Of a stretch of DNA of 64,000 nucleotides, positions 23,162-32,880 are shown one piece after another. Below the pieces are notes generated by a model, which worked only from the letters and a program-made list of their open reading frames with translations, did not search any database and was not told where the DNA came from. How positions within the stretch are numbered: the stretch's first letter is position 1; each line of letters begins with the position of its first letter. Position numbers and translations under genes: made by a program. This DNA is from Leptodesmis sichuanensis A121 (GTDB lineage Bacteria; Cyanobacteriota; Cyanobacteriia; Leptolyngbyales; Leptolyngbyaceae): contig NZ_CP075171.1 in assembly GCF_021379005.1 (NCBI RefSeq), positions 2,914,001 to 2,978,000 of the forward strand. Direction: 5' to 3'.

Positions 23162-23575
23162 TTAGCCACATCTCATTTCATTGACCCAACTTCCCGTAGG
23201 CACGATCGTGTCATCAAATCCGGCCACTCGTTCCTCAACCTGCTCATGGATCAGATAAATTGCCCGGACATGGGGGCCTAAAACCACCTCATCCTGATCC
23301 TTCAAATCACAGGCCAGCACCCGACGGCCATTGACGCGAATGCCATTGGAACTGGGCTTGCCTTTGGGAGTGCCATCCACAATCCGGTAATGAATGGTGC
23401 CATCGTCATCCAAAATCTGCACCAGGGTGGCATGACGGCGCGAAACAAATTGAGAGGACACCCGAATGTCACATTTGGGATCTCTGCCCAGGATATGGAG
23501 TGGCCCAGTGAGGACATGTTCCTCCAAACCCCGGCCATCTTCAATAATCAACAGGTGCTTGAGCTGTGAAAACAT
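23162..23575 (-). CDS. FHA-domain protein
   Basis: A 137-residue protein that is essentially one forkhead-associated domain, which reads phosphothreonine. It shows GPLHILGRDPKCDIRV, the binding-loop Ser/Arg/His in SSQFVSRRHATL, and SSNGIRVNGRRV. It has no partner kinase next to it. It is convergent with the decarboxylase gene, stops 4 bp apart. The start is ATG 23575. It is probably a small signalling adaptor. Confidence 0.88.
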   Translation of the reverse strand: MFSQLKHLLIIEDGRGLEEHVLTGPLHILGRDPKCDIRVSSQFVSRRHATLVQILDDDGTIHYRIVDGTPKGKPSSNGIRVNGRRVLACDLKDQDEVVLGPHVRAIYLIHEQVEERVAGFDDTIVPTGSWVNEMRCG

Positions 23576-23853
23576 GGATTGGTAAACGCAACAATTAAGG
23601 GAACTAGTCAGTTATTCGGTGAGAATCGCGATCGCCCGGATGGGCAGTGTTGGGGGGGATGCCTTGTACCATACTGGGCAATTCGGCGATTCCGTTTAAG
23701 GCGTGATGATTCGTGTATGGATATTGACCAGTTTGCTCTACTCTCTTCAAAACTAAGATGAACTTTAGAGGGTAAGCCATTCATCCTGCTGTCATCGCAA
23801 AATCTTTACAGTGTTGGCTACTATCCTTCACATTCCAAATATCTATCTTGTTG

Positions 23854-24462
23854 ATGCCTATGCCCTCTCCCCTTTGGCCTTATGTCACCCCCGGCATTCC
23901 TGATGAACTGTTTGAACGGCTACCAGGAATCCCGATGAGCCAGCGAGAGATTCGCCTATTGCTGCTGTCTTACCTGCGTTTAGAAAGCGACTCCGTATTA
24001 TGGGATGTTGGTGCAGGTACAGGAACTATTTCAGTAGAGGCCGGACTCCTCTGCTCTCAGGGTCATATCATTGCCATTGAGCGGGATGAGGAAGTGGCCA
24101 GTCTGATTCGCCGCAATTGCCATCGCTTTGGAGTCACCAATGTAGAAGTTGTAGAAGGAAGTGCCCCCGATTGCTTAAAAGATTTACCTCGTAGACCCCA
24201 GCGAGTTTGCATCACAGGTGGGCGATCGGTGAAAGCCATTTTATTGGAGGTCTGGCAACACCTTCCCTCCCAAGGGCGGGTCGTTGCCACGGCTGCCAGC
24301 TTAGAGAGCCTGTATCAACTGTCAGAAAGTTTTGCTGAGCTGCAGGTTCGCAACGTGGAAGTGGTGCAGTCTACGATTAATCGCCTGGAAAAACGAGGGA
24401 TGAATCAGGTTTTTACCGCCAGTGATCCGATTTTTGTACTGAGTGGAGAGAAGTTGGAGTAA
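23854..24462 (+). CDS. cbiT: cobalt-precorrin-6B (C15)-methyltransferase CbiT
   Basis: SAM-dependent methyltransferase that methylates C15 and decarboxylates the acetate side chain in the anaerobic-type cobalamin pathway. It has the motif I region VLWDVGAGTGTISVEAGLL, the IERDEEVASLIRRN acidic strand and the N-terminal GIPDELFERLPGIPMSQREIR that marks CbiT/CobL-C. ATG 23854 (or 23860) is preferred to TTG 23848. No other cobalamin gene or B12 riboswitch is visible nearby. It is isolated from the rest of the pathway. Confidence 0.93.
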   Translation: MPMPSPLWPYVTPGIPDELFERLPGIPMSQREIRLLLLSYLRLESDSVLWDVGAGTGTISVEAGLLCSQGHIIAIERDEEVASLIRRNCHRFGVTNVEVVEGSAPDCLKDLPRRPQRVCITGGRSVKAILLEVWQHLPSQGRVVATAASLESLYQLSESFAELQVRNVEVVQSTINRLEKRGMNQVFTASDPIFVLSGEKLE

Positions 24463-24607
24463 GGCATAGGGGTTTCCCATCCAGGCACCCCAAGTCGTAG
24501 AGTAGGTATTGTCCACCAAACTTTATCAAAAAAGACTTGACAAAATCGAGGGGATTCCTCACCTTGCCGACCATCTAATTTCTATAAATGCTGAGTTTAG
24601 ACAGAGC

Positions 24608-24680
24608 TAAACCTTGTCCAAGTCCAGAACCGGAGTTTCTCTGATCGGAAAACGACCGTTCTCTAGCTGGACTTGGTTTA
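24608..24680 (-). repeat. 73-bp dispersed palindromic element, copy 3
   Basis: Inverted copy relative to copies 1 and 2 (TAAACCTTGTCC ... GGACTTGGTTTA on the plus strand). It lies 101 bp upstream of the cdsA start, within the 318-bp gap after cbiT, which holds nothing else recognisable. Confidence 0.85.
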
Positions 24681-24780
24681 GATCGGCTACAGTGTTGCAA
24701 TGGCGGCTTAACCTTCTTAACCTTAAGCTAACCTTTTGTTTAGTATCGTGACTGGGTCATCTTCACCTGCAACATTTTCT

Positions 24781-25665
24781 ATGCCGTGGACTCGCATTGC
24801 CAGCGGAGCGGTCGCGATCGTGGTTGCGCTCGGCATGACCATGCTAGGAGGGTGGTACTTCACAATCGGGTTTGGCATCATTGTGTATCTCGGTCAGTTG
24901 GAATATTTCCAGATGGTTAGAGCAAAAGGAATTGCCCCTGCTGCGAAAACCACCTTGGCCGTGAGTCAGGCATTGTTAATTATTTCCACCCTATCCCCAA
25001 CCCTGGCTGATGCGGTGTTCCCAGTCGCTGGAACGTTCATCTGCTTCTACCTGCTGTTTCAACCGAAGTTTGCCACGATCGCGGATATTTCAGCTTCTAT
25101 CATGGGCCTGTTTTATGGCGGATATTTGCCCAGTTACTGGGTACGCCTGCGATCGCTGGGACAGTTACAGGCTAGTAACCTGCCTCTAGATGGTTTTTGG
25201 GCCAGCAACTGGCTGAATCTCAAATCCTTGCCTCAAGGTTTAACGGCGACGCTGCTGGCCTTTCTCTGCATTTGGGCCGCAGATATCGGGGCTTACATCT
25301 TTGGTAAATCTTTTGGCCGTACTCGCTTATCTGACATCAGCCCCAAGAAAACCGTTGAGGGAGCCATTTTTGGAGTGTCGGCCAGTATTGGTGTCGCGGT
25401 TCTGGGGGCCTGGTATCTCTCCTGGCCGGGTTGGCCGCTAACGGGAGCAACCCTGGGGTTACTAATTGGGATTGCCAGCTTATTGGGGGATCTAACTGAA
25501 TCGATGATGAAGCGCGATGCCGGAGTCAAAGACTCTGGACAATTGATTCCTGGTCATGGTGGGATTCTCGATCGGGCCGATAGCTACGTTTTTACCGCGC
25601 CACTGGTCTACTACTTCGTCACCCTGTTACTGCCCCTGTTGCCTGCTCTTACGGCTGCACCATAA
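24781..25665 (+). CDS. cdsA: phosphatidate cytidylyltransferase CdsA
   Basis: Integral membrane enzyme making CDP-diacylglycerol from CTP and phosphatidate, the branch point for phosphatidylglycerol. About eight hydrophobic segments are visible. The CDS signature is in the C-terminal part: SPKKTVEGAIFGV and LLGDLTESMMKRDAGVKDSGQLIPGHGGILDRADS. ATG 24781 (MPWTRIASG) is chosen; TTG 24736 or GTG 24748 would add a short tail. It is convergent with the DUF2993 gene, overlapping 17 bp at the 3' ends. Confidence 0.95.
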   Translation: MPWTRIASGAVAIVVALGMTMLGGWYFTIGFGIIVYLGQLEYFQMVRAKGIAPAAKTTLAVSQALLIISTLSPTLADAVFPVAGTFICFYLLFQPKFATIADISASIMGLFYGGYLPSYWVRLRSLGQLQASNLPLDGFWASNWLNLKSLPQGLTATLLAFLCIWAADIGAYIFGKSFGRTRLSDISPKKTVEGAIFGVSASIGVAVLGAWYLSWPGWPLTGATLGLLIGIASLLGDLTESMMKRDAGVKDSGQLIPGHGGILDRADSYVFTAPLVYYFVTLLLPLLPALTAAP

Positions 25666-26539
25666 TTCTGCCGCGACAACTGAGCTGCTCTGGCTGAATT
25701 TGTAGCTCCTCTAAACACACTTCAGAACCCAGATCAAACACCCAGCGATCGGGCAGATCGGCAGGCAAAATTGCAGATGGAGAGTCGTGGATTTGACACT
25801 GAAAGCGTTCGAGGATCAACCGATTGCCGTCCTGAATTTGCAGGCCCGTGCAAATCGTCAGGGGATAAGTCTGATGTTCCGCCAGGACCAGGATGGCTGT
25901 AAAGATCAGATCTCCCTCGCCAAAGCGAACTTGCAGATCATGAATATTGACTGCTTTGTGGGGGAAATCATCTTCTCCTTTGCTCCCCAGAAGTAAGGAC
26001 AGCAGAAAGTCAGTGATGGCATTAGCCAGCAAAGGCGCATGCAGAGAGGCATTTAAGTCGGCCTCTGAAAGCACTACGGTGCCAGCGATCGGAAAAGCGG
26101 TTAGCAAGCGAAAGGGTTTGCCGCGCAGCACCTGCCGCAAATTGGTTTGAATCTGTTGTCCGACCAGGCTGATCTGGCTCAAATGCAGCCCCTGATAAAT
26201 TCCTTTCCGGGCTGAAGCCGACACCTGCTGGATTGCACCGGATAAAAGTTGGCGATCGTTGGCCTCAATTTCCAGGTGCAGGTCTTCTACATGATCCAGA
26301 TGCGATCGCACCCACAGCCTCAAAGCTGGGGAAAGGACTTTGCTGATCAAGCGGCTTTGCTTGCCACCAGTTTCTTGGCCGTCAGACACGCAATCTAAAG
26401 ACAGAGCAGGCAGATCCACATCCTGAGATACGGTGTCCACTTCAACATAATCATCACTCAGACGCATATCCACCACACTCTTTGACCACATCACACCCCA
26501 CGAGTATACCGAGTTCAGGGTATGCTCAGACGGGATCAT
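25649..26539 (-). CDS. DUF2993 (LmeA-like) protein
   Basis: A 296-residue DUF2993-family protein with repeated beta-strand/helix units such as VEDLHLEIEANDRQLLSGAIQQVSASA and LSEADLNASLHAPLLANAITDFL. Members such as mycobacterial LmeA bind phospholipid; this copy has no evident signal peptide, so it may act inside the cell. The start is ATG 26539, with ATG 26491 (MWSKSVVD) as an alternative. It overlaps the end of cdsA on the opposite strand; a lipid connection with cdsA is suggestive only. Confidence 0.78.
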   Translation of the reverse strand: MIPSEHTLNSVYSWGVMWSKSVVDMRLSDDYVEVDTVSQDVDLPALSLDCVSDGQETGGKQSRLISKVLSPALRLWVRSHLDHVEDLHLEIEANDRQLLSGAIQQVSASARKGIYQGLHLSQISLVGQQIQTNLRQVLRGKPFRLLTAFPIAGTVVLSEADLNASLHAPLLANAITDFLLSLLLGSKGEDDFPHKAVNIHDLQVRFGEGDLIFTAILVLAEHQTYPLTICTGLQIQDGNRLILERFQCQIHDSPSAILPADLPDRWVFDLGSEVCLEELQIQPEQLSCRGRIMVQP

Positions 26540-26750
26540 CTTTACTAAGAAGCTTTACGAAAGCTGATCCCCTAGTTTTCGTAAGTCAAGATTCCATGAC
26601 TTTTTGATCCCTAAAAAACTGGATAAATCAGCAAAAGTTCCAAAAAATCATTGATCTAGCTCTTGACCTGAATGGCCTTTTCTTGCAACATAAACTTAAC
26701 AAATGTGATCCCCATTTTCTGAATCCTTCTAAGATCTGAATCTTTCCTTC

Positions 26751-26823
26751 TAAACCAGGTCCGGCTAGAGGACGGTCGTTTTTCGATCAGAGAAACTCCG
26801 GGTCTGGACTTGGATAAGGCTTA
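26751..26823 (+). repeat. 73-bp dispersed palindromic element, copy 4
   Basis: TAAACCAGGTCCGG ... GGACTTGGATAAGGCTTA. It lies 70 bp upstream of the DUF4912 gene start, within a 354-bp gap that otherwise shows only AT-rich promoter-like sequence. Confidence 0.83.
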
Positions 26824-26893
26824 AAACCTGAATTTTTATAGGTAAGTTCTACCTTTTGGCTAATTGTTAACCTCTCTCGGAGAACCACCAGCT

Positions 26894-28969
26894 ATGTCTA
26901 ATCGTCCCCCTCTTGAAGAAATGACCCTACGCCAGCTTCGCCGGGTAGCCAGTGAATGTGGTGTGTCGCGGTACAGCCGGATGCGGAAAGATCAGTTGCT
27001 GGCCGCTATTCAGGAAATTCAGATGCGGCAACAGGGGGGGACGGCTCCTGTGCAAGAACTGGTGGCCCAAGAGTTGGTGGAAGCGGCCAAGTTTGATGTC
27101 GGGCAGGACGATCGCACGGGGGGCACTCTGGCAGCAGTTGATGAAGGGTTGCCGGAGCTTCCCGATGGCTATGGGGATTGCCGGATTGTACTGATGCCTC
27201 GTGATCCCCAATGGGCCTATGCGTATTGGGATATCACCAATGAGGCTAAAGAAGTGCTGCGCCAGCAGGGGGGACAGCAACTGGCCCTGCGTATCTATGA
27301 TGTGACGGATATTAACCTGGCGTTTCAATCCCCTCACAGCGTTCAGGAGTATCCCTGTGATGAACTGGCACGGGAATGGTATCTGCCAATTCCTGTCAGC
27401 GATCGGGATTACGTTGTTGATATTGGCTATCGTTGCCTGGATGGGCGCTGGTTGCTGCTGGCCCGCTCTGCTACGGTTCGCATTCCACCCATCTATCCTT
27501 CCGATTGGATTGAAGACCACTTCCTGACCATTTCCTGGGAAGACAGTCTGGAAGGCCAGACTTTTGCCACCCTTGTGCCTCCCAGCAGAAGGATGGCTGT
27601 TGAGCCTGTTTATGACGAGATGTACGAACTGGCTGAAGCCGCCGAAGCAGAGCGCGCTGCTGGTTCTCTTTATGGCTCCATGCAGCAGGTTCCTGGCTCT
27701 GTTGCTGGTTCTCTTCAACACGTTGCTGGTTCTGGTCAACAGGCCGTCAGTTCTTATGTTCTCGCTTCCGGTGCGGGAATATGGGCTTCTGGAGTACCGA
27801 CAACCGAATCTGGTGTTGGCATGACCATGTCTGGGGTGGGACTCACTGAATCCGGAGTAGGGATGACGCAGTCGGGTGTGGGCATGACCCAATCGGGAGT
27901 TGGATTGGGAATGTCGGGTATGGGGATGACCATGTCGGGCGTAGGACTAACGCAATCCGGGGTCGGCATGACTGAATCCGGCGTGGGGATGGGCTACACC
28001 ATGTCCGGCGTGGGCCTGACACAATCCGGGGTCGGCATGACTGAGTCCGGCGTGGGCATGGGCTACACCATGTCCGGCGTGGGGATGTCCGGCGTAGGAC
28101 TCACCACATCGGGAGTCGGAATTGGCGCAACCATGTCCGGGGTTGGGGTGACCATGTCGGGGGTGGGCCTGACGCAATCTGGGGTTGGGATGACCATGTC
28201 GGGCGTAGGACTAACGCAATCCGGGGTCGGCATGACTGAGTCCGGTGTGGGCATGGGGTATACCATGTCTGGAGTGGGTATGTCGGGAATCGGGATGGGT
28301 TACACCATGTCCGGCGTGGGCCTGACGCAATCCGGAGTTGGTATGACTGAGTCGGGCGTGGGCATGGGGTATACCATGTCCGGGGTCGGGATGTCGGGGG
28401 TCGGCATGGGGTATACCATGTCCGGGATCGGCATGACTGAGTCGGGCGTAGGCATGGGGTACACCATGTCCGGGGTCGGGATGTCGGGAGTCGGCATGGG
28501 GTATACCATGTCCGGGGTCGGCATCACCATGTCCGGCGTGGGACTAACGCAATCCGGAGTTGGTATGACTGAGTCGGGCGTGGGCATGGGGTATACCATG
28601 TCCGGGGTCGGGATGTCGGGGGTCGGCATGACGATGTCGGGAGTGGGGATGTCCGGCGTTGGGTTCTCTGGCTCCTTGCCGATCGTCCGTCCCCGCAAGT
28701 TCTGGTTAGTGGCCGATGCAGAATTAATTGTTTATGGCGCAACCGAGCCAGATGCGATCGTCACCATTGGAGGTCGTCCCATCAAGCTCAACCCAGATGG
28801 CACCTTCCGATTCCGCATGTCCTTCCAGGATGGTCTGATCGATTACCCCATCATGGCGGTCGCTGCCGATGGCGAACAAATGCGCTCAATTCACATGAAG
28901 TTTAACCGCGAAACTCCTGAACGCCACACCAACACAAAGGACGAAGCGGTTGAAGAGTGGCTGGCCTAG
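26894..28969 (+). CDS. Rho-N/DUF4912 protein with long SGVGM repeat domain
   Basis: A 691-residue modular protein. Residues about 1-45 form a Rho-N/SAP-like helix-extended motif (LRQLRRVASECGVSRYSRMRKDQLL), a likely nucleic-acid-binding module. About 90-225 is DUF4912 (RIVLMPRDPQWAYAYWDI, ...REWYLPIPVSDRDYVVDIGY). About 304-592 is a low-complexity domain of roughly 40 units of the type T-x-S-G-V-G-M, often extended by GY. About 595-665 is an Ig-like beta module (KFWLVADAELIVYGATEPDA). ATG 26894 is used; upstream codons are non-conserved. A strong terminator follows at 29004. The function is unknown. The repeat domain has only Glu as a charged residue and no Cys, and could self-assemble. Confidence 0.85.
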   Translation: MSNRPPLEEMTLRQLRRVASECGVSRYSRMRKDQLLAAIQEIQMRQQGGTAPVQELVAQELVEAAKFDVGQDDRTGGTLAAVDEGLPELPDGYGDCRIVLMPRDPQWAYAYWDITNEAKEVLRQQGGQQLALRIYDVTDINLAFQSPHSVQEYPCDELAREWYLPIPVSDRDYVVDIGYRCLDGRWLLLARSATVRIPPIYPSDWIEDHFLTISWEDSLEGQTFATLVPPSRRMAVEPVYDEMYELAEAAEAERAAGSLYGSMQQVPGSVAGSLQHVAGSGQQAVSSYVLASGAGIWASGVPTTESGVGMTMSGVGLTESGVGMTQSGVGMTQSGVGLGMSGMGMTMSGVGLTQSGVGMTESGVGMGYTMSGVGLTQSGVGMTESGVGMGYTMSGVGMSGVGLTTSGVGIGATMSGVGVTMSGVGLTQSGVGMTMSGVGLTQSGVGMTESGVGMGYTMSGVGMSGIGMGYTMSGVGLTQSGVGMTESGVGMGYTMSGVGMSGVGMGYTMSGIGMTESGVGMGYTMSGVGMSGVGMGYTMSGVGITMSGVGLTQSGVGMTESGVGMGYTMSGVGMSGVGMTMSGVGMSGVGFSGSLPIVRPRKFWLVADAELIVYGATEPDAIVTIGGRPIKLNPDGTFRFRMSFQDGLIDYPIMAVAADGEQMRSIHMKFNRETPERHTNTKDEAVEEWLA
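27803..28669 (+). repeat. coding tandem repeat (TxSGVGM units)
   Basis: About 40 units of 15, 21 or 27 bp. A higher-order block (TMSGVGL-TQSGVGM-TESGVGM-GY-TMSGVGM-SGVGM-GY) recurs several times with few base differences, indicating recent expansion by slippage or unequal recombination. Confidence 0.95.
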
Positions 28970-29003
28970 TCACTATTAGTGACTTATCTCCCTTCCAGCC
29001 TTG

Positions 29004-29033
29004 CTCCCCTGACCCCCTTCAGGGGAGTTTTTT
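29004..29033 (+). terminator. intrinsic terminator after the DUF4912 gene
   Basis: Perfect 9-bp stem CTCCCCTGA / TCAGGGGAG with a 6-nt loop, followed by six T. It begins 35 nt after the stop codon. Confidence 0.9.
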
Positions 29034-29042
29034 ATGGCGACG

Positions 29043-29242
29043 ATTTTGGATTTGAGATTTTGGATTTTGGATTAAACGGTTATGAGTTAATAATTTATGC
29101 GTTATGGCATTCTCGCGCCCTTCTGGAAATTTCAGAATCGATTGGATCACCCTGCAATTTAAGGGGGTATCCGATAGGCTGGAAAAACCAACCCGACTAC
29201 CGGACGGCTATTTCATTTGCATAATCCAAAATCCAAAATCCC
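29043..29242. repeat. spacer with heptamer tracts before the CesT-like gene
   Basis: Contains ATTTTGG-type heptamers (29043-29070) and CCAAAAT heptamers (29223-29242). The latter abut the ATG of the next gene, so the repeat provides its 5' context. Confidence 0.6.
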
Positions 29243-29824
29243 ATGACTCCCGATGAGATTGCTCAGCACTTAACAAACTTATTTAGCAACACCGTCACTG
29301 AACTGGAGCCAGGTTCCTGGCAGGTCGAAGCACCGGATTTCCGATTACTGGTGTTGCTATCCGACGATCGCTCCTGGGTGCGTGCATTAGCGCCGATCGC
29401 TGCTGCCCAGGATGCCCAACCCTATCTGGAACAATTGTTAGAAGCCAACTTTGATGACACCCAGCAAACCCACTACGCCCTGCAGGAGGGAGCACTGTGG
29501 GGAGTTTTTCAGCATCGCTGTGCCAGTCTTACTCCAGAGGATTTTGAGGCGGCCCTTCAGCGATTACAGCACCTGCGCCACCAGGGATTGGATGAGTGCT
29601 TTAATCGGCTGGTGGAATCACGGATTCGCCTGATTATTCAGGTGGCCAAGTTGAATGGTCAATCTCTGGAAACAACCCTGCAAACCCTCGATCGGTTTTA
29701 TGAAGAAGGGGTGATGGGCGAGATTGATGCTGGAAGTGAGCAGAAAGAGCAAACTCTGGCCGCATGGCGACGGCAATTAGAGCGCCTGTGGCATGAACCA
29801 GGGAATGAGACAAGTGGGCTGTAA
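29243..29824 (+). CDS. CesT-like conserved hypothetical protein
   Basis: A 193-residue soluble protein. Residues 1-110 (SWQVEAPDFRLLVLLSDDRSWVRALAPIA, LLEANFDDTQQTHYALQEGALWGVFQHR) have the alternating pattern of the CesT/YbjN-like chaperone fold, and the rest is helical. Exact function is not recognisable. ATG 29243 sits directly after a CCAAAAT heptamer tract. The DUF2358 gene starts 22 bp downstream, so the two are probably co-transcribed. Confidence 0.65.
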   Translation: MTPDEIAQHLTNLFSNTVTELEPGSWQVEAPDFRLLVLLSDDRSWVRALAPIAAAQDAQPYLEQLLEANFDDTQQTHYALQEGALWGVFQHRCASLTPEDFEAALQRLQHLRHQGLDECFNRLVESRIRLIIQVAKLNGQSLETTLQTLDRFYEEGVMGEIDAGSEQKEQTLAAWRRQLERLWHEPGNETSGL

Positions 29825-29846
29825 TTAGGGACGGGAGACGTTCAGG

Positions 29847-30230
29847 ATGGAAATCACTAAAATTTTGCGGGAGGATTATCAACGCTTTCCCAGAGATCAG
29901 ACCTACAGCATCTATGCTGAGGATGTGTATTTCAAAGATCCGCTGAATGAGTTTCGGGGCCGCGATCGCTACCAGCAGATGATTGGCTTTATTCAAACCT
30001 GGTTCCTCAACTGTCGCATGGAGTTACACGACCTGCACCAGGATGGCAACTTTATTCGTACCGATTGGACATTACACTGGAATACGCCCCTGCCCTGGAA
30101 ACCGGCGATCGCCATTAGCGGCTGGAGCGAACTCACCTTAAACGACCAGGGCTTAATCGCCTCTCACATTGACTACTGGCACTGCACACCTCTAGATGTC
30201 CTCAAACAGCACTTTGGTTTTCGCGGGTAG
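29847..30230 (+). CDS. DUF2358 protein (SnoaL-like fold)
   Basis: A 127-residue DUF2358 protein. [24 protein letters not shown] and [24 protein letters not shown] are typical; the family has a SnoaL/NTF2-like cone fold and is common in cyanobacteria and chloroplasts. The biochemical role is unknown. ATG 29847 follows an AGG-containing leader. It ends 109 bp before purL. Confidence 0.85.
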   Translation: MEITKILREDYQRFPRDQTYSIYAEDVYFKDPLNEFRGRDRYQQMIGFIQTWFLNCRMELHDLHQDGNFIRTDWTLHWNTPLPWKPAIAISGWSELTLNDQGLIASHIDYWHCTPLDVLKQHFGFRG

Positions 30231-30339
30231 GCCCTATTGCAGAAACTTCCTTAACCAGAAAAATCAACTGGAAAAATACCGATACAATAGAGCGTGTTTG
30301 CGGCGTAAGCCTGAATTCCTCTTTTTACTGGATTGCCCT

Positions 30340-32880
30340 ATGTCAGCTTTCTCCTCTGCTCCCTTTTCTGACGAAACGATCGCGGCAGAAGGCATCAAGC
30401 CGGAGGAATACGAAGAAATTGTGCATCGTCTCGGACGGCATCCCAACCAGGCAGAGTTAGGGATGTTTGGGGTGATGTGGTCGGAGCATTGTTGCTATAA
30501 AAACTCTCGTCCCCTGCTAAAACAGTTTCCCACCCAGGGGCCGCGCATTCTGGTGGGGCCAGGAGAAAATGCGGGTGTTGTGGATGTGGGGAATGGCCTG
30601 CGATTGGCCTTCAAAATTGAATCCCATAATCACCCATCTGCCGTCGAACCCTTTCAGGGAGCCGCCACAGGAGTGGGTGGCATTCTCCGCGATATTTTCA
30701 CGATGGGTGCCCGCCCGATCGCCCTGCTCAATTCCCTGCGTTTTGGTTCCCTGGATGATCCCCGCACTCGTCGTCTGGTCAATGGAGTGGTCGCAGGCAT
30801 TGCCCATTATGGGAACTGTGTGGGAGTGCCAACGGTGGGGGGTGAAGTCTACTTTGACCCGGCCTATTCCGGCAACCCCCTGGTGAATGTAATGGCTCTG
30901 GGATTGATGGAAACCCCAGAAATCGTCAAATCTGGCGCTAAAGGGATTGGCAACCCCGTTCTCTATGTAGGTTCCACGACAGGACGAGATGGCATGGGGG
31001 GAGCCAGCTTTGCCAGTGCAGAGTTGAGCGATGAATCGATGGACGATCGCCCCGCTGTACAGGTTGGGGATCCCTTTTTGGAAAAATCGTTGATTGAAGC
31101 CTGCCTGGAAGCCTTTAAAACGGGGGCCGTGGTTGCCGCCCAGGATATGGGAGCCGCCGGGATTACCTGCTCCACTTCCGAGATGGCGGCCAAAGGAGGC
31201 GTTGGCATTGAACTGGATTTAGACAAAATTCCGGTGCGGGAAACTGGAATGGTGCCCTACGAATACCTGCTGTCTGAATCCCAGGAACGCATGCTATTTG
31301 TTGCTGAAAAAGGCCGAGAGCAGGAACTGATCGACATTTTTGAACGCTGGGGGTTGCACGCAGTTGTCGCTGGAACCGTAATTGCCGAGCCGATCGTTCG
31401 CATTCTGTTCAAAGGCGCGATCGCTGCTGAAATTCCCGCTACTGCCCTGGCTGACAACACCCCCATTTACCACCGGGAACTGCTGGCTGAACCTCCCGAC
31501 TATGCCCGTCAAGCCTGGGAGTGGACAGACGATCGCCTGCCTCCCTGCACCCCGGAAGGGATCGAGGTATCCGATCCAGAGAATTCATCCCGCCATTCGT
31601 ATAGCTGGAATGAGGTTTTGTTGGCCTTATTAAGTACGCCCACGATCGCCTCCAAACGCTGGTTCTATCGCCAATACGACCATCAGGTTCAGAACAACAC
31701 CGTGATGCTACCGGGGGGTGCCGATGCCGCGATCGTCCGTCTGCGTCCACTGGAAATTCAACATTCAGAATCCAGCGATCTCGTTGCCCCAATCCCCAAT
31801 CCCCAATCCCCAACCCCTCCCTCCGGCATAGCCGCCACTGTGGATTGCAATTCCCGCTACGTTTACCTGCATCCTTATGAGGGAGCTAAAGCCGCTGTTG
31901 CGGAAGCGGCCCGAAATTTAAGTTGTGTTGGTGCCGAACCGTTAGCTGTGACAGACAATCTCAACTTTGGCAGTCCGGAAAAGCCGATCGGCTACTGGCA
32001 ACTGGCAGAAGCCTGCCGAGGGTTAGCGGAAGCCTGTCAGGAATTCAGTACGCCTGTCACCGGAGGCAATGTTTCCCTCTACAACGAAACCCTGGATGCT
32101 GACGGCACTCCTCAACCAATCTATCCGACTCCCGTCGTAGGTATGGTTGGCCTGATTCCCGACCTGTCAAAAATTTGTGGGCAAGGCTGGCAAGCAGAGG
32201 GCGATCGCATCTATTTATTGGGTATCGGAGTGGGAAGTTTTGAGTTCTCAGATGTAAGTTCTCAGTTACAAAATTCTGAAAACTCAAAACTCACCACTCA
32301 AAGCTCAAAACTTCTCACCCTCGGCGGTTCGGAATATCTGGCTACCATTCACCACACGATCGCAGGACTGCCCCCCGCCATTGATTTTGCACTGGAGCGT
32401 CAGGTACAGTCCACTTGTCGAGCAGGCATTCAACAGGGCTGGATTCGCTCAGCCCACGATTGCAGTGAAGGAGGACTTGCCGTAGCCCTGGCAGAGTGTT
32501 GCATCAGCGGCGGTTATGGAGCAGAGATTAAGCTGGGGATTAGGGATCAGAGATCGGGGATTAGAGATCAGGAGGCGGGAGCGCAAGCACCAATCCAACA
32601 TCCAACATCCAACATCCAAAATTCCCATCGTTGGGATCATCTCCTGTTTGCTGAAGGGGGTGCCCGCATGATCGTATCTGTGGCTGCGGCTCACCAAGCT
32701 GACTGGGAAGCCTATTTGCAGGAACATTTAGCGGGCTATTGGCAGTCCTTGGGAAGCGTTGGCCGCTGGCAGGGAGAGTTAACAATTTCAACAGAAGATA
32801 ATCTGTCCTTAATTCATTTGAATGTACCGACGATCAGCGATCGCTGGAACACCGCAATTGAACACCGCTTGATGGCCTGA
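30340..32880 (+). CDS. purL: phosphoribosylformylglycinamidine synthase II PurL
   Basis: ATP-dependent FGAM synthase subunit of purine synthesis, working with PurS/PurQ. The small-PurL features are present: [57 protein letters not shown], and [27 protein letters not shown]. At 846 residues it is some 70-90 longer than typical. The excess is three repeat-derived insertions (about residues 474-496, 632-662 and 732-763), none hitting a catalytic motif. ATG 30340 ([12 protein letters not shown]) is the start; upstream codons are spacer. purF follows 183 bp downstream. Confidence 0.96.
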   Translation: MSAFSSAPFSDETIAAEGIKPEEYEEIVHRLGRHPNQAELGMFGVMWSEHCCYKNSRPLLKQFPTQGPRILVGPGENAGVVDVGNGLRLAFKIESHNHPSAVEPFQGAATGVGGILRDIFTMGARPIALLNSLRFGSLDDPRTRRLVNGVVAGIAHYGNCVGVPTVGGEVYFDPAYSGNPLVNVMALGLMETPEIVKSGAKGIGNPVLYVGSTTGRDGMGGASFASAELSDESMDDRPAVQVGDPFLEKSLIEACLEAFKTGAVVAAQDMGAAGITCSTSEMAAKGGVGIELDLDKIPVRETGMVPYEYLLSESQERMLFVAEKGREQELIDIFERWGLHAVVAGTVIAEPIVRILFKGAIAAEIPATALADNTPIYHRELLAEPPDYARQAWEWTDDRLPPCTPEGIEVSDPENSSRHSYSWNEVLLALLSTPTIASKRWFYRQYDHQVQNNTVMLPGGADAAIVRLRPLEIQHSESSDLVAPIPNPQSPTPPSGIAATVDCNSRYVYLHPYEGAKAAVAEAARNLSCVGAEPLAVTDNLNFGSPEKPIGYWQLAEACRGLAEACQEFSTPVTGGNVSLYNETLDADGTPQPIYPTPVVGMVGLIPDLSKICGQGWQAEGDRIYLLGIGVGSFEFSDVSSQLQNSENSKLTTQSSKLLTLGGSEYLATIHHTIAGLPPAIDFALERQVQSTCRAGIQQGWIRSAHDCSEGGLAVALAECCISGGYGAEIKLGIRDQRSGIRDQEAGAQAPIQHPTSNIQNSHRWDHLLFAEGGARMIVSVAAAHQADWEAYLQEHLAGYWQSLGSVGRWQGELTISTEDNLSLIHLNVPTISDRWNTAIEHRLMA
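31759..31829 (+). repeat. purL in-frame insertion 1 (CCCCAAT heptamers)
   Basis: Pure CCCCAAT run giving [10 protein letters not shown] between RLRPLEIQ and [10 protein letters not shown]. Confidence 0.85.
32234..32326 (+). repeat. purL in-frame insertion 2 (AGTTCTC and CTCAAAA heptamers)
   Basis: Reads [11 protein letters not shown], then [12 protein letters not shown]. It is inserted between the GVGS and LGGSEYLA motifs. Confidence 0.85.
32533..32628 (+). repeat. purL in-frame insertion 3 (GGGATTA and CCAACAT heptamers)
   Basis: Reads [12 protein letters not shown], then [10 protein letters not shown]. In the GGGATTA part, bases that would make TAG in this frame are changed so that CAG is read. 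Confidence 0.8.

Noticed and set aside
23576-23853. Possible B12 riboswitch before cbiT
   Set aside because: No B12-box-like or conserved riboswitch core sequence could be seen.
26927-27892. 321-codon minus-strand ORF
   Set aside because: Shadow of the DUF4912 gene, with odd composition and no family match.
27803-28669. Repeat array that could be mistaken for a CRISPR
   Set aside because: Units are 15-27 bp with no unique spacers, and the array is in frame within a larger protein; no cas genes are present.
28300-28698. Long minus-strand Pro/Thr/Asp-rich ORFs opposite the SGVGM repeat
   Set aside because: They are the antisense reading of a stop-free coding repeat; no start site or conserved motif supports them.
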